Source: an uncultured Lachnospiraceae bacterium (GTDB lineage: Bacteria > Bacillota > Clostridia > Lachnospirales > Lachnospiraceae). From it: 64,000 bases of DNA. This document shows, piece by piece, positions 25,088 to 34,546 of the stretch. Under the pieces are notes generated by a model that saw nothing but the letters and a program-made list of their open reading frames with translations, did not search any database and was not told the origin of the DNA. The DNA is taken from assembly GCA_934899185.1 (NCBI GenBank), contig CAKXYI010000002.1, forward strand, positions 62,001 to 126,000. Direction: 5' to 3'. The translations under genes and the position numbers were made by a program. Within the stretch, counting starts at the first letter, position 1, and each line of letters starts with the position of its first letter.

Positions 25088-25120
25088 GGGAGTTTAGACT
25101 TATAGGACAAAATGTGTTGA

Positions 25121-25165
25121 TAAAAACCGCTGTAACCCTTGTAAATACTGGGGCTACAGCGGTTT
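25121..25165 (-). terminator. Terminator after ene-reductase (minus strand)
   Basis: 11-bp stem AAACCGCTGTA / TACAGCGGTTT (25124-25134 with 25155-25165); read on the minus strand it ends in a run of T residues. Confidence 0.8.
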
Positions 25166-25199
25166 AATCTTTTTCTAAACAACTTTGAAAAGAAGTGAT

Positions 25200-27134
25200 T
25201 TATAATTCACATGCTGCGTCGTAAGCGGATTTGATTGCATGCTCAATGTTGCTTGGACGTTCGCCGGCACAGTCACCAACATAGTGGATTGGCAATGTGC
25301 AATTGTTTAATTCTACGGCATTCTTCTTTGCGCCAACAGCCATAACAACGAAATCAGAAGCAACTTCTGCTTTTTCTGTCTTTTCGTCAACTGTCTTTTC
25401 AACGATAACAGATTTTTCTGTGATCTCCATCAATTTTGCAGAAGTGAGAACTTCTACTTCATGGCTGTTTAATTCTTCCATCAATGTAGGAAGAACAGTG
25501 TTGCTTTCTTCTTTTGCAATCTGATCCATCATCTCAACAATTGTAACCTTGCATCCGCGGGAAGCCAGATATTCAGCTGTTTCTACACCGACAAGTCCAC
25601 CACCGATGACAGATACGTTACCGAATACGATTTCCTTCTTTGCAAGAACATCCCATGCACTGACAACTGTTGGAAGGTCTTTTCCTGGAACAGGAATAAT
25701 CGCATTCGTTGCACCTGTTGCAACAATTACTTCATCGAAGGAAGCATAATCTTTTTCACCAAATTCCTGACCAAGACGGAACGTAACATCTAATTCCGGT
25801 AAAACGTTGCAGTAGTAGTTGATACTACGCATCATTTCCTCTTTTCTTGGTGGAACGCTTGCAATCAGTAACTGTCCACCAATCTGTAATGACTTTTCAA
25901 AAATAGTAACCTGATGACCGCGTAAAGCAGCAACACGGGCAGCTTCTAAGCCTGCAATTCCGGCGCCTACGATAGCAACACGTTTTGCAGTAGCAGCAGG
26001 AGTAATCTGACGGCTTGCTTCATAACCATTTTCCGCATTTAAAACACAGCTTAAGAACGCACGGTTTTGAATGTTGTCGGTACAACCCTTGTTACACATC
26101 ATACATGTTCTGACACAACCTGCATGATTGTCTGCACATTTATTTGCAAAATCAGGATCAGCAAGCAAAGAACGACCAAGTGCGATAATATCAGCAGAAC
26201 CGCTGGTAAGTACAGCTTCAGCAGCTTCCGGTGTCACAATACGTCCTACAACGGATACCGGAATAGAAACGATTTCCTTGATCTTCTTAGAGTAAGAAAC
26301 CATAAAGCCGTATGGCTGTGTTCCCATAGCAGGAATGGTATCACCCATGTTTCCTGTGTGGTTTGCCTGTGCTACGTGAAGGGTATCTACGCCGGCTGCT
26401 TCCAATTCTTTTGCAAAAATGCAAGCTTCTTCAAATGGAAGCCCACCTTTACCACGGAATGCATTTTCGCCGAGTGGAGTTACAATAGGAAGTTTATAAT
26501 CAATAACCATATCTGGAACAACGGTCTTTAAACGTTTTACGAGTGTTAATGCAAAACGTGTACGGTTTGCAAGATCTCCGCCATATGCATCTGTTCTGTG
26601 ATTTAAAATTGGAGAGCAGAGAGAACCAACCAGACGGTCTCCATGTACTTCAATACAGTCAACGCCGGCTTCCTGTGCTAAAATAGCGCAGTTTTCCATG
26701 TGCTTGATAATCTCTTCGAGTTCTTCTGCAGTGACTTCGTTTACAAAATGCTGCATATCATGATGCAATTTTGCTCTTGCTTCCTGCATTTTTCCCTGAT
26801 GGAACAAATCATTTAATGCGGCAACGTTGTAATCCGGATGGAATAACTGGATTCCAAGCTTTGCGCCGTTTTCATGACAAGCATCTGCAAGTCTTTTGAA
26901 TCCTTCTGCCTGTGCAGGAGAATAAAGCTTTGGTGTAGGAGAGAATGTTGCAAGAGGAGCAACGTCTCCGATTACAATATAACCAACACCACCCTTAGCG
27001 AGGCGTTCGTAAAAACGGAAACTCTGTTCACCGATGGAACCGTCTTTTTCCTCATATCCGGTGGTAAGCGGAGGGAACATCAAGCGGTTCTTAAAGGTTG
27101 TTTTTCCAACTGTGATAGGTTCTAATAGTTTCAT
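25200..27134 (-). CDS. FeS flavin ene-reductase (2,4-dienoyl-CoA/enoate reductase family)
   Basis: 644 residues. Old-yellow-enzyme TIM barrel with FMN (residues 1-~360; RLMFPPLTTGYEE, CIEVHGDRLVGSLCSPILNH), a [4Fe-4S] site C-x2-C-x3-C-x11-C (CMMCNKGC ... SC), then two Rossmann domains for FAD (VAIVGAGIAGLEAARVAALR) and NAD(P)H (VSVIGGGLVGVETAEYLASR). This is the architecture of 2,4-dienoyl-CoA reductase, clostridial enoate reductase and BaiCD/BaiH, which reduce activated C=C bonds. Third gene of the unit transporter-esterase-reductase, so an alpha,beta-unsaturated acid freed by the esterase is the likely substrate. Substrate is inferred. Confidence 0.93.
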   Translation of the reverse strand: MKLLEPITVGKTTFKNRLMFPPLTTGYEEKDGSIGEQSFRFYERLAKGGVGYIVIGDVAPLATFSPTPKLYSPAQAEGFKRLADACHENGAKLGIQLFHPDYNVAALNDLFHQGKMQEARAKLHHDMQHFVNEVTAEELEEIIKHMENCAILAQEAGVDCIEVHGDRLVGSLCSPILNHRTDAYGGDLANRTRFALTLVKRLKTVVPDMVIDYKLPIVTPLGENAFRGKGGLPFEEACIFAKELEAAGVDTLHVAQANHTGNMGDTIPAMGTQPYGFMVSYSKKIKEIVSIPVSVVGRIVTPEAAEAVLTSGSADIIALGRSLLADPDFANKCADNHAGCVRTCMMCNKGCTDNIQNRAFLSCVLNAENGYEASRQITPAATAKRVAIVGAGIAGLEAARVAALRGHQVTIFEKSLQIGGQLLIASVPPRKEEMMRSINYYCNVLPELDVTFRLGQEFGEKDYASFDEVIVATGATNAIIPVPGKDLPTVVSAWDVLAKKEIVFGNVSVIGGGLVGVETAEYLASRGCKVTIVEMMDQIAKEESNTVLPTLMEELNSHEVEVLTSAKLMEITEKSVIVEKTVDEKTEKAEVASDFVVMAVGAKKNAVELNNCTLPIHYVGDCAGERPSNIEHAIKSAYDAACEL

Positions 27135-27163
27135 AAGTCATACTTCCTTTCAAGTCTGTTTAT

Positions 27164-27916
27164 TTATTCTAATGCCTGCAAGAATGAGAGTATATATTGG
27201 TTCAGTTCTTTTCTTGCAGAAGCACTGGCAAAGTTATGGTTTGCACCTTCAATGGTCTGATAGGTGCATTTTCCGGAATAAAGTGTTTCATATTTGTGGC
27301 AGGTGGCATCGTCTACTAAATCATCAGCGGTACCACGAACGATAAGGACAGGTCCGTCATATCCGGCAGCGGAAGAAAACGGCTCATACTGGTATAAATC
27401 ATGATTAAAGGATGTTGCAAAGCAAAGTCCTTCAATATCAGCACTTGTGATGCCTTTTGCCTCCATAGCCTCGGCGCGTTCCTTACATCCAAACCACATA
27501 CCGGCGCCCGGACACATGAGAATCAATGCGTAAGGGTTTACTCTTGGAGCAGCAGTAGCGGCTGCATAGCCGCCCATGCTCTGACCGGAAAGAATTACTT
27601 TTTCCGGATCAGCAAAATCCTGCTGTTTTGTCCAATTCATGATATCTTCGATATCTTCGAGAATGCCGGTAAATGTCATATCTTCAAATTCTCCATCACT
27701 CTCCCCGTTTCCGAATAAATCGAATCGTACGCTGGCAAAACCATGCTTTGCAAGAAATCTTGCCGTTTGCGTATAACTGTTTTTATAGCCGCTCTTATTT
27801 CCAGTAAAGCCATGTACATTTACAATGGCAGGAAAACGTGAACCCTCATCCGGGATATCTACAATGCCGCGTAAAACGTGACCGGAACGATTGGTAAGTT
27901 CGACTTGTTTGATCAA
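27164..27916 (-). CDS. Alpha/beta hydrolase, cinnamoyl-esterase-like
   Basis: 250 residues, cytoplasmic. The oxyanion text NVHGFTGNKSG, FDLFGNGESDGEFEDM and nucleophile Ser113 in GQSMGG, Asp198/199 in RGTADDLVDD and His227 in EGANHNF give a complete triad. Size and motif spacing (HGFTxN, GxSDGxFExM) are those of bacterial cinnamoyl (feruloyl) esterases such as Lactobacillus johnsonii LJ0536, as I recall them. Placed between a GPH transporter and an ene-reductase, it probably releases an unsaturated aromatic acid from a sugar or quinate ester. Ester specificity is inference. Confidence 0.88.
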   Translation of the reverse strand: MIKQVELTNRSGHVLRGIVDIPDEGSRFPAIVNVHGFTGNKSGYKNSYTQTARFLAKHGFASVRFDLFGNGESDGEFEDMTFTGILEDIEDIMNWTKQQDFADPEKVILSGQSMGGYAAATAAPRVNPYALILMCPGAGMWFGCKERAEAMEAKGITSADIEGLCFATSFNHDLYQYEPFSSAAGYDGPVLIVRGTADDLVDDATCHKYETLYSGKCTYQTIEGANHNFASASARKELNQYILSFLQALE

Positions 27917-27939
27917 TGTGATTTACCTCTTTTCTAAAA

Positions 27940-29319
27940 TTATTCAGCGTTTGCAGCGTTTCTCTTATCTGCTAACTGCTGTAACATTTCTTCTGTTTTT
28001 TCTTTGGTTAATGGATATACAAACTTTAATACAAGTACAGCTAATAAGTAACCAACAACATATAAGCCGGTATAGGTTTTCCAGAGATGTCCAGCGAAAG
28101 CGTCACTCTGTACTTCCAGATTTACGTTAAATCCAGCGATGGCAAGTGCGAAACTGCTCATACTTCCAGATACTGCATTTGCAAGTTTACGGAAGAAAGT
28201 GTAAGCAGAGTAAACGATACCTTCGTTACGCTTTCCAGTCTGGAGTTCCTGATAATCAATGGCATCATTTACGAGTGCCCAGATCAATACCTGGAAACCA
28301 CTGACACCGAGATAGCAGATACCGTTGATGATGATAAAGAGCAAAGGATTCTTCATTGGGAAGAAGAATAAGATGGCAAATACAACGACAGAGAAAGTAG
28401 CACTGTACATAATCCATTCTTTTTTACCAAATTTCTTTGCAACAAACTTGATACCAACGAAAGCGATGAGTGACCAAAGGACACTTAACATACCAGAAAT
28501 TGCCATGATAGCAACGTTTCCGAAGTAGTCACGGAATAAGTAGGTGTTCAGTCCGTTCACCATACCTGCTCCAACGATACCGATAAAGCTTGATAACATA
28601 ACACCAAGCAAAGCTCTGTTTTTGGTGATATCTTTTAATACCTGTAAGTAATTGAGTTTTTCTTTTTCTTCTTTTATAGGTTCTGTAATGACACGTTCTT
28701 TACACCAGTTTGCTGTAATCATTAAGCAGATGAAACCGATGATGGCGCAGATAGCAGCCATAATCAGGAAATGACTAGGTACTGGCTGGTTATCCTTGTA
28801 AAGGAATAATGGACCAGCAATAACGATAACTGTCATAAAAATGGTTCCGCCAAGACTTCTGTAGCGGGAAAGGTCTGTACGCTGGTTTACGTCATCTGTC
28901 ATTACACTGGAAAGACTTCCGAATGGAACGTTGACGCAAGTGTACATAATTTCATATACAACATAAGTGATAAACATATATGCAAGACGGGCACCATATG
29001 CGAAGTTACTTACATTGACGAATCCTAACACACAAAGAACAGCGGTTGGGAATGCAAAAAGTTTAATCCAAGGAATAAATTTACCTTTACCTTTGTTTTT
29101 GTGGCTATCAACCAATGCACCGATGAGTGGATCGTTGATGGCATCCCATAATTTGGTCACTAACATTAAGATACCAACGTGTACTGGATTTACTTTTAAT
29201 ACCAATGTGTAAAAAATTGCTAGATACATAGCACGGAATTGTTCCGTACAGCAACACCCTAAATCCCCCAGAGTGTAGCCGATTTTGTCCTTCATAGAAA
29301 AAGGTCTTGTTTCTTTCAT
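27940..29319 (-). CDS. GPH-family (MFS) transporter
   Basis: 459 residues, about 12 membrane spans. KIGYTLGDLGCCCTEQFRAM at the start and KLWDAINDPLIGALVDSHKN with the downstream KGKFIPWI are the GPH signatures. First gene of a minus-strand unit followed by an esterase (23 bp after) and an ene-reductase. Probably imports the ester or glycoside processed by those enzymes. It is only distantly similar to the GPH protein at 9546. Confidence 0.9.
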   Translation of the reverse strand: MKETRPFSMKDKIGYTLGDLGCCCTEQFRAMYLAIFYTLVLKVNPVHVGILMLVTKLWDAINDPLIGALVDSHKNKGKGKFIPWIKLFAFPTAVLCVLGFVNVSNFAYGARLAYMFITYVVYEIMYTCVNVPFGSLSSVMTDDVNQRTDLSRYRSLGGTIFMTVIVIAGPLFLYKDNQPVPSHFLIMAAICAIIGFICLMITANWCKERVITEPIKEEKEKLNYLQVLKDITKNRALLGVMLSSFIGIVGAGMVNGLNTYLFRDYFGNVAIMAISGMLSVLWSLIAFVGIKFVAKKFGKKEWIMYSATFSVVVFAILFFFPMKNPLLFIIINGICYLGVSGFQVLIWALVNDAIDYQELQTGKRNEGIVYSAYTFFRKLANAVSGSMSSFALAIAGFNVNLEVQSDAFAGHLWKTYTGLYVVGYLLAVLVLKFVYPLTKEKTEEMLQQLADKRNAANAE

Positions 29320-29473
29320 AATAAAATACCTCTCGTTTTATAGTGTTTTGGTAGCTACAGTATTATTATAGAAACAAAAAAAGAGGTCACATATACAAAA
29401 ATTGCTTGCAAACTACGAAAAATTGATATATCGTTAAAATTGACAAAATGAACAAAAAATATAGGAAAGGAAT

Positions 29474-30349
29474 GTGCAAAGTGAACATATGAAGAGACAG
29501 GGTTATGAAATGGAGTATGTAAAAATTGTGGAGAGCGGTCAGAGAAGCTTTGGACAAAACAACCGTCATACCATTATTTTTGTGGTCGGTGGCGTCTCTT
29601 ATTTACAAGCAGAAAAAAAGAATGAAGTCTGTACGATGGAGGATCTGATTTTTATCAAACCGGGAAATCGTATCAAATTGGAATATCGAAAAAATAAATA
29701 TCCGCTGGAACTTTATGTTCTTTATATTGGTTCGGATCTGCTGCAATCACTTTCAGATGAGCATACCGATTTAAATGCCGCGTTTGATGTCGTGCCATTT
29801 CAGGTAAAAATGGTACATGCAGAGAGTGAAGGGGCAATGCTGATCAAGAATATTTCAAAGAAACTGTATGCAATGGCAACAGAAGAACAAAAATTTGCAC
29901 ATGCTTTGTATGAGAAGAGTCTGTTGTCCATGCTGCTCATCTTAGCATTGCGCTCGTCTGTACAGGAGGACAGGCAGCATAAAGCGAATAAGAAAAAACA
30001 CGTGGTGATGGATGATATTTTTATCTATATTAAGGAGCATTTGACAGAGGATATTACCTTGGAACGTCTGGAAAATGAATTCTATGTCAGCCGGTATCAT
30101 ATCGTGCGAGAATTTAAAAAAATGACCGGAGAGACACCACATGCGTATATTGTAAAGGCAAGACTTGACCTTTGCAGACGTTATATTGAGCAAGGGAAAA
30201 GCATTCGCGAAGTGTATGAATTGGGTGGATTTGGTGGGTACAACCATTTCTTCCGGGCATTTAAGAAAGAATATGGCGTGACACCGATGCAATATTATAA
30301 GAATTTACAGATTGATCGAAGTGTAGATGAAAAATCACGCATTTCCTAA
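29474..30349 (+). CDS. AraC-family regulator of the esterase/ene-reductase unit
   Basis: About 291 residues if GTG 29474 is used (AGGAAAGG just upstream); ATG 29489 or 29510 are alternatives. N-terminal cupin-like sensing domain (HTIIFVVGGVSYLQAEKKNE, DLIFIKPGNRIKLEY) and C-terminal AraC double HTH (LENEFYVSRYHIVREFKKMT, YELGGFGGYNHFFRAFKKEY, GVTPMQYYK). Transcribed divergently from the transporter-esterase-reductase unit, so it is the likely inducer-responsive activator. Confidence 0.9.
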   Translation: MQSEHMKRQGYEMEYVKIVESGQRSFGQNNRHTIIFVVGGVSYLQAEKKNEVCTMEDLIFIKPGNRIKLEYRKNKYPLELYVLYIGSDLLQSLSDEHTDLNAAFDVVPFQVKMVHAESEGAMLIKNISKKLYAMATEEQKFAHALYEKSLLSMLLILALRSSVQEDRQHKANKKKHVVMDDIFIYIKEHLTEDITLERLENEFYVSRYHIVREFKKMTGETPHAYIVKARLDLCRRYIEQGKSIREVYELGGFGGYNHFFRAFKKEYGVTPMQYYKNLQIDRSVDEKSRIS

Positions 30350-30391
30350 TGCTGTCATATAGTAAAGAGACGATGACTGCAGGAGAAAAAA

Positions 30392-31648
30392 ATGGATGTG
30401 ACAACATCAGGGAAAATAGGATTTGCATCTTCAGGAGAACTCGCAATTGAATTATATGATAGTAGTAACAGAGGACCGGTGCGTGGGGCGCAGATGAGTA
30501 TTTACCGGGCGTCAGATGGCGAGAAAATAGCAAGTTATGTTTCGGATGAGGCAGGGCAGGTCCCGGATATACGCCTGGAAACACCGCCGTTAGAATACAG
30601 CTTGGAATCGCAGGCAATGGGGATGCCTTATGGACAATATAATATCGTGGTAGAAGCTGCAGGGTATGAAACACTAGAACTTACTGATGCGGAGGTATTG
30701 CCGCAGGAATTGTCATTGCAGCCGGTTCCCTTGATTCCCGTGGGAAGTACGACAGGAAAAATAGAAGAAATTGTGGTGCCCGGCAATACGCTTTATGTAC
30801 CGGAAACACCGAAAATCCCGGAGACAGAGGTAAAACCGGTCACAGAAACCGGGGAGATTGTATTAAGCCGAGTTGTGATCCCGGAGTATGTTATTGTGCA
30901 TGATGGCGCACCGTCCGATGCAAAAGCGAAGAATTATTATGTGACATATCCGGATTATATCAAGAATGTGGCATCCAGTGAAATCTATGCGACCTGGCCG
31001 GATGCGGCGATTCGTGCAAATGTACTTGCCATTATGTCATTTACGTTAAATCGTGTTTACACAGAATGGTACCGTGGAAAAGGGTATGATTTTACCATTA
31101 CGTCATCAACGGCATACGATCAAAAATGGTCTTATGGACGTACCATCTTTGAATCGATTTCACAAGTGGTCGATGAAATGTATACCAACTATCTGGCACG
31201 GCCAAATGTCAAGCAACCGATTTTGACGCAGTATTGTGATGGGAAAAATGTACGATGCCCAAAATGGCTCAGCCAGTGGGGCTCGAAGGATTTGGCGGAT
31301 CAGGGACTTCGTACCATAGAAATCCTTCGTTATTATTATGGCAGTAATATGTATATTAGCACGGCAGAAGAAATCAGTGGCATACCGACATCCTGGGCAG
31401 GAGAACTGTCCGTGGGTTCACAAGGAAAAAAGGTGAGTCAGCTGCAGGAACATCTGAATGTGATTGCAGGGGATTATCCGGCGATTCCGCGTGTGGCTGT
31501 GGATGGTATTTATGGACCTTTGACAGCGGAAGCGGTGCGTACCTTCCAATCTATTTTTGGACTGCCGGCGACAGGTGTGGTAGACTATCGTACATGGTAT
31601 AAAATTTCTCAGGTCTATGTGGGAGTTACCGGCATCGCAGAATTGTAG
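30392..31648 (+). CDS. SleC-like spore cortex-lytic/peptidoglycan-binding protein
   Basis: 418 residues. N-terminal carboxypeptidase-regulatory-like beta-sandwich (residues ~12-110), a Pro-rich linker, a SleC/SpoIID-related catalytic region near 175-325 (ATWPDAAIRANVLAIMSFTL, NRVYTEWYRGKGYDFTITSS, YDQKWSYGRTIFE, TQYCDGK) and a C-terminal PG_binding_1 domain (VGSQGKKVSQLQEHLNVIAG, VDGIYGPLTAEAVRTFQ). SleC-type enzymes degrade spore cortex as lytic transglycosylases. No signal peptide is evident, as expected for a protein packaged during sporulation. A related lysin function is possible. Confidence 0.8.
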   Translation: MDVTTSGKIGFASSGELAIELYDSSNRGPVRGAQMSIYRASDGEKIASYVSDEAGQVPDIRLETPPLEYSLESQAMGMPYGQYNIVVEAAGYETLELTDAEVLPQELSLQPVPLIPVGSTTGKIEEIVVPGNTLYVPETPKIPETEVKPVTETGEIVLSRVVIPEYVIVHDGAPSDAKAKNYYVTYPDYIKNVASSEIYATWPDAAIRANVLAIMSFTLNRVYTEWYRGKGYDFTITSSTAYDQKWSYGRTIFESISQVVDEMYTNYLARPNVKQPILTQYCDGKNVRCPKWLSQWGSKDLADQGLRTIEILRYYYGSNMYISTAEEISGIPTSWAGELSVGSQGKKVSQLQEHLNVIAGDYPAIPRVAVDGIYGPLTAEAVRTFQSIFGLPATGVVDYRTWYKISQVYVGVTGIAEL

Positions 31649-31732
31649 AACGGAATGTGATGAAAGCACATTTTGGCACTGAGAATGGTCGCTTGCGACA
31701 AGTTACAAATAGAGGAAAAGAGGAAAGAAAAC

Positions 31733-33445
31733 ATGGCAAAATGGCTCATGTATAGTAAGCGGGCAGATTTTACCGCAATGGGCAAAAAATACCAGATCGA
31801 TCCGGTAGTGGCGCGCATACTCGTCAATCGTGATTTGACGGAGGATGCAGCCATTACTGCATTTTTGCATCCCAATGAAAAAGACCTTGGAGATGGAAAA
31901 AACTTAAAGGATATGGATGTGGCGATCACCCTTTTGCAAAAGGCGATAAAAGAGAAAAAAAAGATCCGTATCATTGGTGATTACGATATTGATGGGATCC
32001 AAGCAACCTATATTCTGCACCAGGGACTGCTACGCCTGGGAGCGATCGTAGACTATGCCATACCCGACCGTATCGAGGATGGGTATGGCGTCAATATCCG
32101 TCTGATGGAAAAGTGCGTGGCTGATGGGATCGGTCTGGTCATCACCTGCGATAATGGGATTGCGGCGGCGGATGCCATCGTCTATGCCAAGGAGGCGGGC
32201 ATAGAGGTGATCGTGACGGACCATCATGAGGTGCCTTACGAAATGGTCGAAGGCATAAAAGTCTATCAGTTGCCGCCGGCGGATGCCGTGGTCGATCCCA
32301 AGCGGGAGGACTGCAAGTATCCGTGTAAAAAGTTGTGTGGGGCGGTCGTGGCATGGAAAGTGATCTGGGTCTTATATGAAGCGGCAGGCATTGCGCGCCA
32401 TGAAGCCATGCGCTTTATTGAAAATGCGGCTTTTGCAACGATCGGGGATGTCATGGAACTGGTCGAAGAAAATAGAACGATCGTAGCCCTTGGCCTAGAC
32501 CGGCTGCGCCATACCAGAAATCTGGGAATGCAGACTTTGATCGCACGCTGTGATCTTGCGCCGGAAGACATCAGCGCCTATCATGTTGGCTTTGTCTTAG
32601 GCCCCTGTTTAAATGCCAGCGGCAGGCTGGATTCTGCCACAAAGGCATTGGAACTTTTGGAGGCTGAGGATATAGAAAGTGCAGCCGGATTGGCGGAAAC
32701 ATTGCGTCAGTTGAATGAAGAAAGAAAGGTTATGACCGAACAGGGCGTTGCGCAGGCGATCGCACAGATCGAGCAGGCGGCAGATGCACCGGTCTTAGTC
32801 GTCTATCTGCCACAGGTGCATGAGAGTGTCGCAGGCATCATAGCCGGACGCATCCGGGAACGCTATGAGTGCCCGACTTTTATTCTGGTGGATGCGGCAG
32901 ACGGAAATGGGGCAAAAGGCAGTGGCAGGTCTGTCGAAGGTTTTTCCATGTACGATGAGATGTGCAAGTGCAAGGAACTTTTTAGCAAATTTGGTGGACA
33001 TCCTATGGCGGCAGGTCTGTCCCTCCCGGTCGAAAATATAGATGCCTTTCGGACAGCCATCAATGCCAATACGCAGATGACAAAAGAGGAAATGCAGACG
33101 ATTATTCACATTGATGTGCCTATGCCTTTTTCTTACATCAGTGAGGAACTGATCGGGCAACTGGAAAGATTAGAGCCTTTTGGCAATGGCAATCCCAAGC
33201 CGGTCTTCGCACAAAAAAATGTCCGCATCCTACGGAAAATGCCTATCGGAAAGCAAAAGCAATTCCTGCGTCTGACCCTGCAGGGGGAGGATGGCAGCCG
33301 CATGGAAGGACTTTATTTTGGGGAGCGGACGGTATTAGAGGAGATCGAAGGCGAGTGGGGCTGCATTACCATCACATATTATCCGCAGGTCAATGACTTC
33401 CGTGGCAGAAGAAGCCTACAGATCGTCATATCAAATGTCTGCTAG
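31733..33445 (+). CDS. recJ: Single-strand-specific exonuclease RecJ
   Basis: 570 residues. 5'-3' ssDNA exonuclease of recombination and repair, DHH phosphoesterase fold. DYDIDG (from Asp83) is the first metal motif, TDHHEV (DHH at 163-165) the hallmark, then CGAVVAWKV and the DHHA1 motif SGRSVEGFSMYD...KFGGHPMAAGL, followed by an OB fold. ATG 31733 follows GAGGAAAG; an upstream in-frame ATG at 31673 lacks support. RecJ proteins of about this size are common, though a longer C-terminal form also exists in Firmicutes. Confidence 0.93.
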   Translation: MAKWLMYSKRADFTAMGKKYQIDPVVARILVNRDLTEDAAITAFLHPNEKDLGDGKNLKDMDVAITLLQKAIKEKKKIRIIGDYDIDGIQATYILHQGLLRLGAIVDYAIPDRIEDGYGVNIRLMEKCVADGIGLVITCDNGIAAADAIVYAKEAGIEVIVTDHHEVPYEMVEGIKVYQLPPADAVVDPKREDCKYPCKKLCGAVVAWKVIWVLYEAAGIARHEAMRFIENAAFATIGDVMELVEENRTIVALGLDRLRHTRNLGMQTLIARCDLAPEDISAYHVGFVLGPCLNASGRLDSATKALELLEAEDIESAAGLAETLRQLNEERKVMTEQGVAQAIAQIEQAADAPVLVVYLPQVHESVAGIIAGRIRERYECPTFILVDAADGNGAKGSGRSVEGFSMYDEMCKCKELFSKFGGHPMAAGLSLPVENIDAFRTAINANTQMTKEEMQTIIHIDVPMPFSYISEELIGQLERLEPFGNGNPKPVFAQKNVRILRKMPIGKQKQFLRLTLQGEDGSRMEGLYFGERTVLEEIEGEWGCITITYYPQVNDFRGRRSLQIVISNVC

Positions 33446-33448
33446 ATG

Positions 33449-33477
33449 TTGCATAATACTACAAAAAAATGTAGAAT
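33449..33477 (+). promoter_or_regulatory. Sigma-A-type promoter for MCP-like gene
   Basis: TTGCAT (33449-33454), 17-bp spacer, TAGAAT (33472-33477), 52 bp before ATG 33529. Confidence 0.65.
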
Positions 33478-33528
33478 ACATAGTATACATTTGTGTAAGA
33501 AAATGTATGAATGGAGGTATGCGCAGGC

Positions 33529-34494
33529 ATGTTTCATAGCAAAGAAGTGAAGCAACAGTTACAGCAGGCTGAGACGCTTGGGCGACAGGTGGAGGCATAT
33601 GAGATGCTGCTTCAGACCGCAGAGTCGGATGTGACGGAAGCACAGATGGATGTGGATCAGTTGCAGATGAGTGCGGCAAAGATGGATCGGAGTCTGACTA
33701 AGGTCGTGGGCTATGCCAAGGATACACGGGATGATCAGCAGGTCATGGAAGATGGCATACAGGAATGTGTTGAGGTCTTACGACAGGATAGTCTGCAATT
33801 GGGACAGATTCTGGAAAAGAGTGCCAAGCATACTGATTTTTTATGCCAACAGGAGATGGCATTGACTGACCTGATGGAGCAGAGCAAGCATTATACCGGG
33901 CTTGCCAAATCGGTTTCGGAAGGTTCCAATAAAGAGACATCCGAGATCAAGCGTCTGATGGAGCAGATGTCAGGATTGGAAAAGTTTACCGGGACGATCA
34001 GTGCACTTGCCTTACAGGCAGCGATCGATGCGGGGAGACTGGGCGACGAGGGCGCAGATTTTATCCGCAGCGCAGAGCAGATCCGGTCTTTGGCAGAAGT
34101 CTTTGGAGGACAGTTGTCTGATGCTTTAGAACTGACGGAAAACCTTCAAGATGAGATCGCAGAGATGAGCAGTCAGATCCATCAGTTTATTTCTTTGCTC
34201 AAGGACAACAATCGTGCATTGAGCAAGATGGCAACGGATGTGGGTCGTTATAATGCGGGACAGACTGATACAGAGTTACCGGAAGCATCTATGGCAGGTC
34301 TGATCGAGACTTTGCAAGAGTATCAGGGACGTGTGACGGATGATGTCAGCAGGCAGGAGTGCATTTTGGAAGAGATGGAAAAGATCGGCACTTGCTACAT
34401 GGAACAAGCCGACAGTACGATGCATTTGGAGCAGACGGTCGCACACATGAAGCAGACCTTTTCCGATGCTGGCGGGTCAGAGTTACAAAAATAA
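33529..34494 (+). CDS. Short soluble MCP-like coiled-coil protein
   Basis: 321 residues, almost wholly helical, no transmembrane segment or signal peptide. The centre (IKRLMEQMSGLEKFTGTISA, LALQAAIDAGRLGDEGADFI, RSAEQIRSLAEVF) follows the methyl-accepting chemoreceptor signalling-domain pattern of LALNAAIEAARAGE and its VAxEIRxLAE continuation. N- and C-terminal parts are coiled coil. No ligand-binding domain is visible, so it is a cytoplasmic receptor or scaffold-like member. ATG 33529 is 11 bases after GGAGG; ATG 33511 precedes that site. Confidence 0.78.
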   Translation: MFHSKEVKQQLQQAETLGRQVEAYEMLLQTAESDVTEAQMDVDQLQMSAAKMDRSLTKVVGYAKDTRDDQQVMEDGIQECVEVLRQDSLQLGQILEKSAKHTDFLCQQEMALTDLMEQSKHYTGLAKSVSEGSNKETSEIKRLMEQMSGLEKFTGTISALALQAAIDAGRLGDEGADFIRSAEQIRSLAEVFGGQLSDALELTENLQDEIAEMSSQIHQFISLLKDNNRALSKMATDVGRYNAGQTDTELPEASMAGLIETLQEYQGRVTDDVSRQECILEEMEKIGTCYMEQADSTMHLEQTVAHMKQTFSDAGGSELQK

Positions 34495-34546
34495 AGGTAG
34501 CAATACCATTTACATATATGAGACAAATAATAAGGGGGATAATAAA

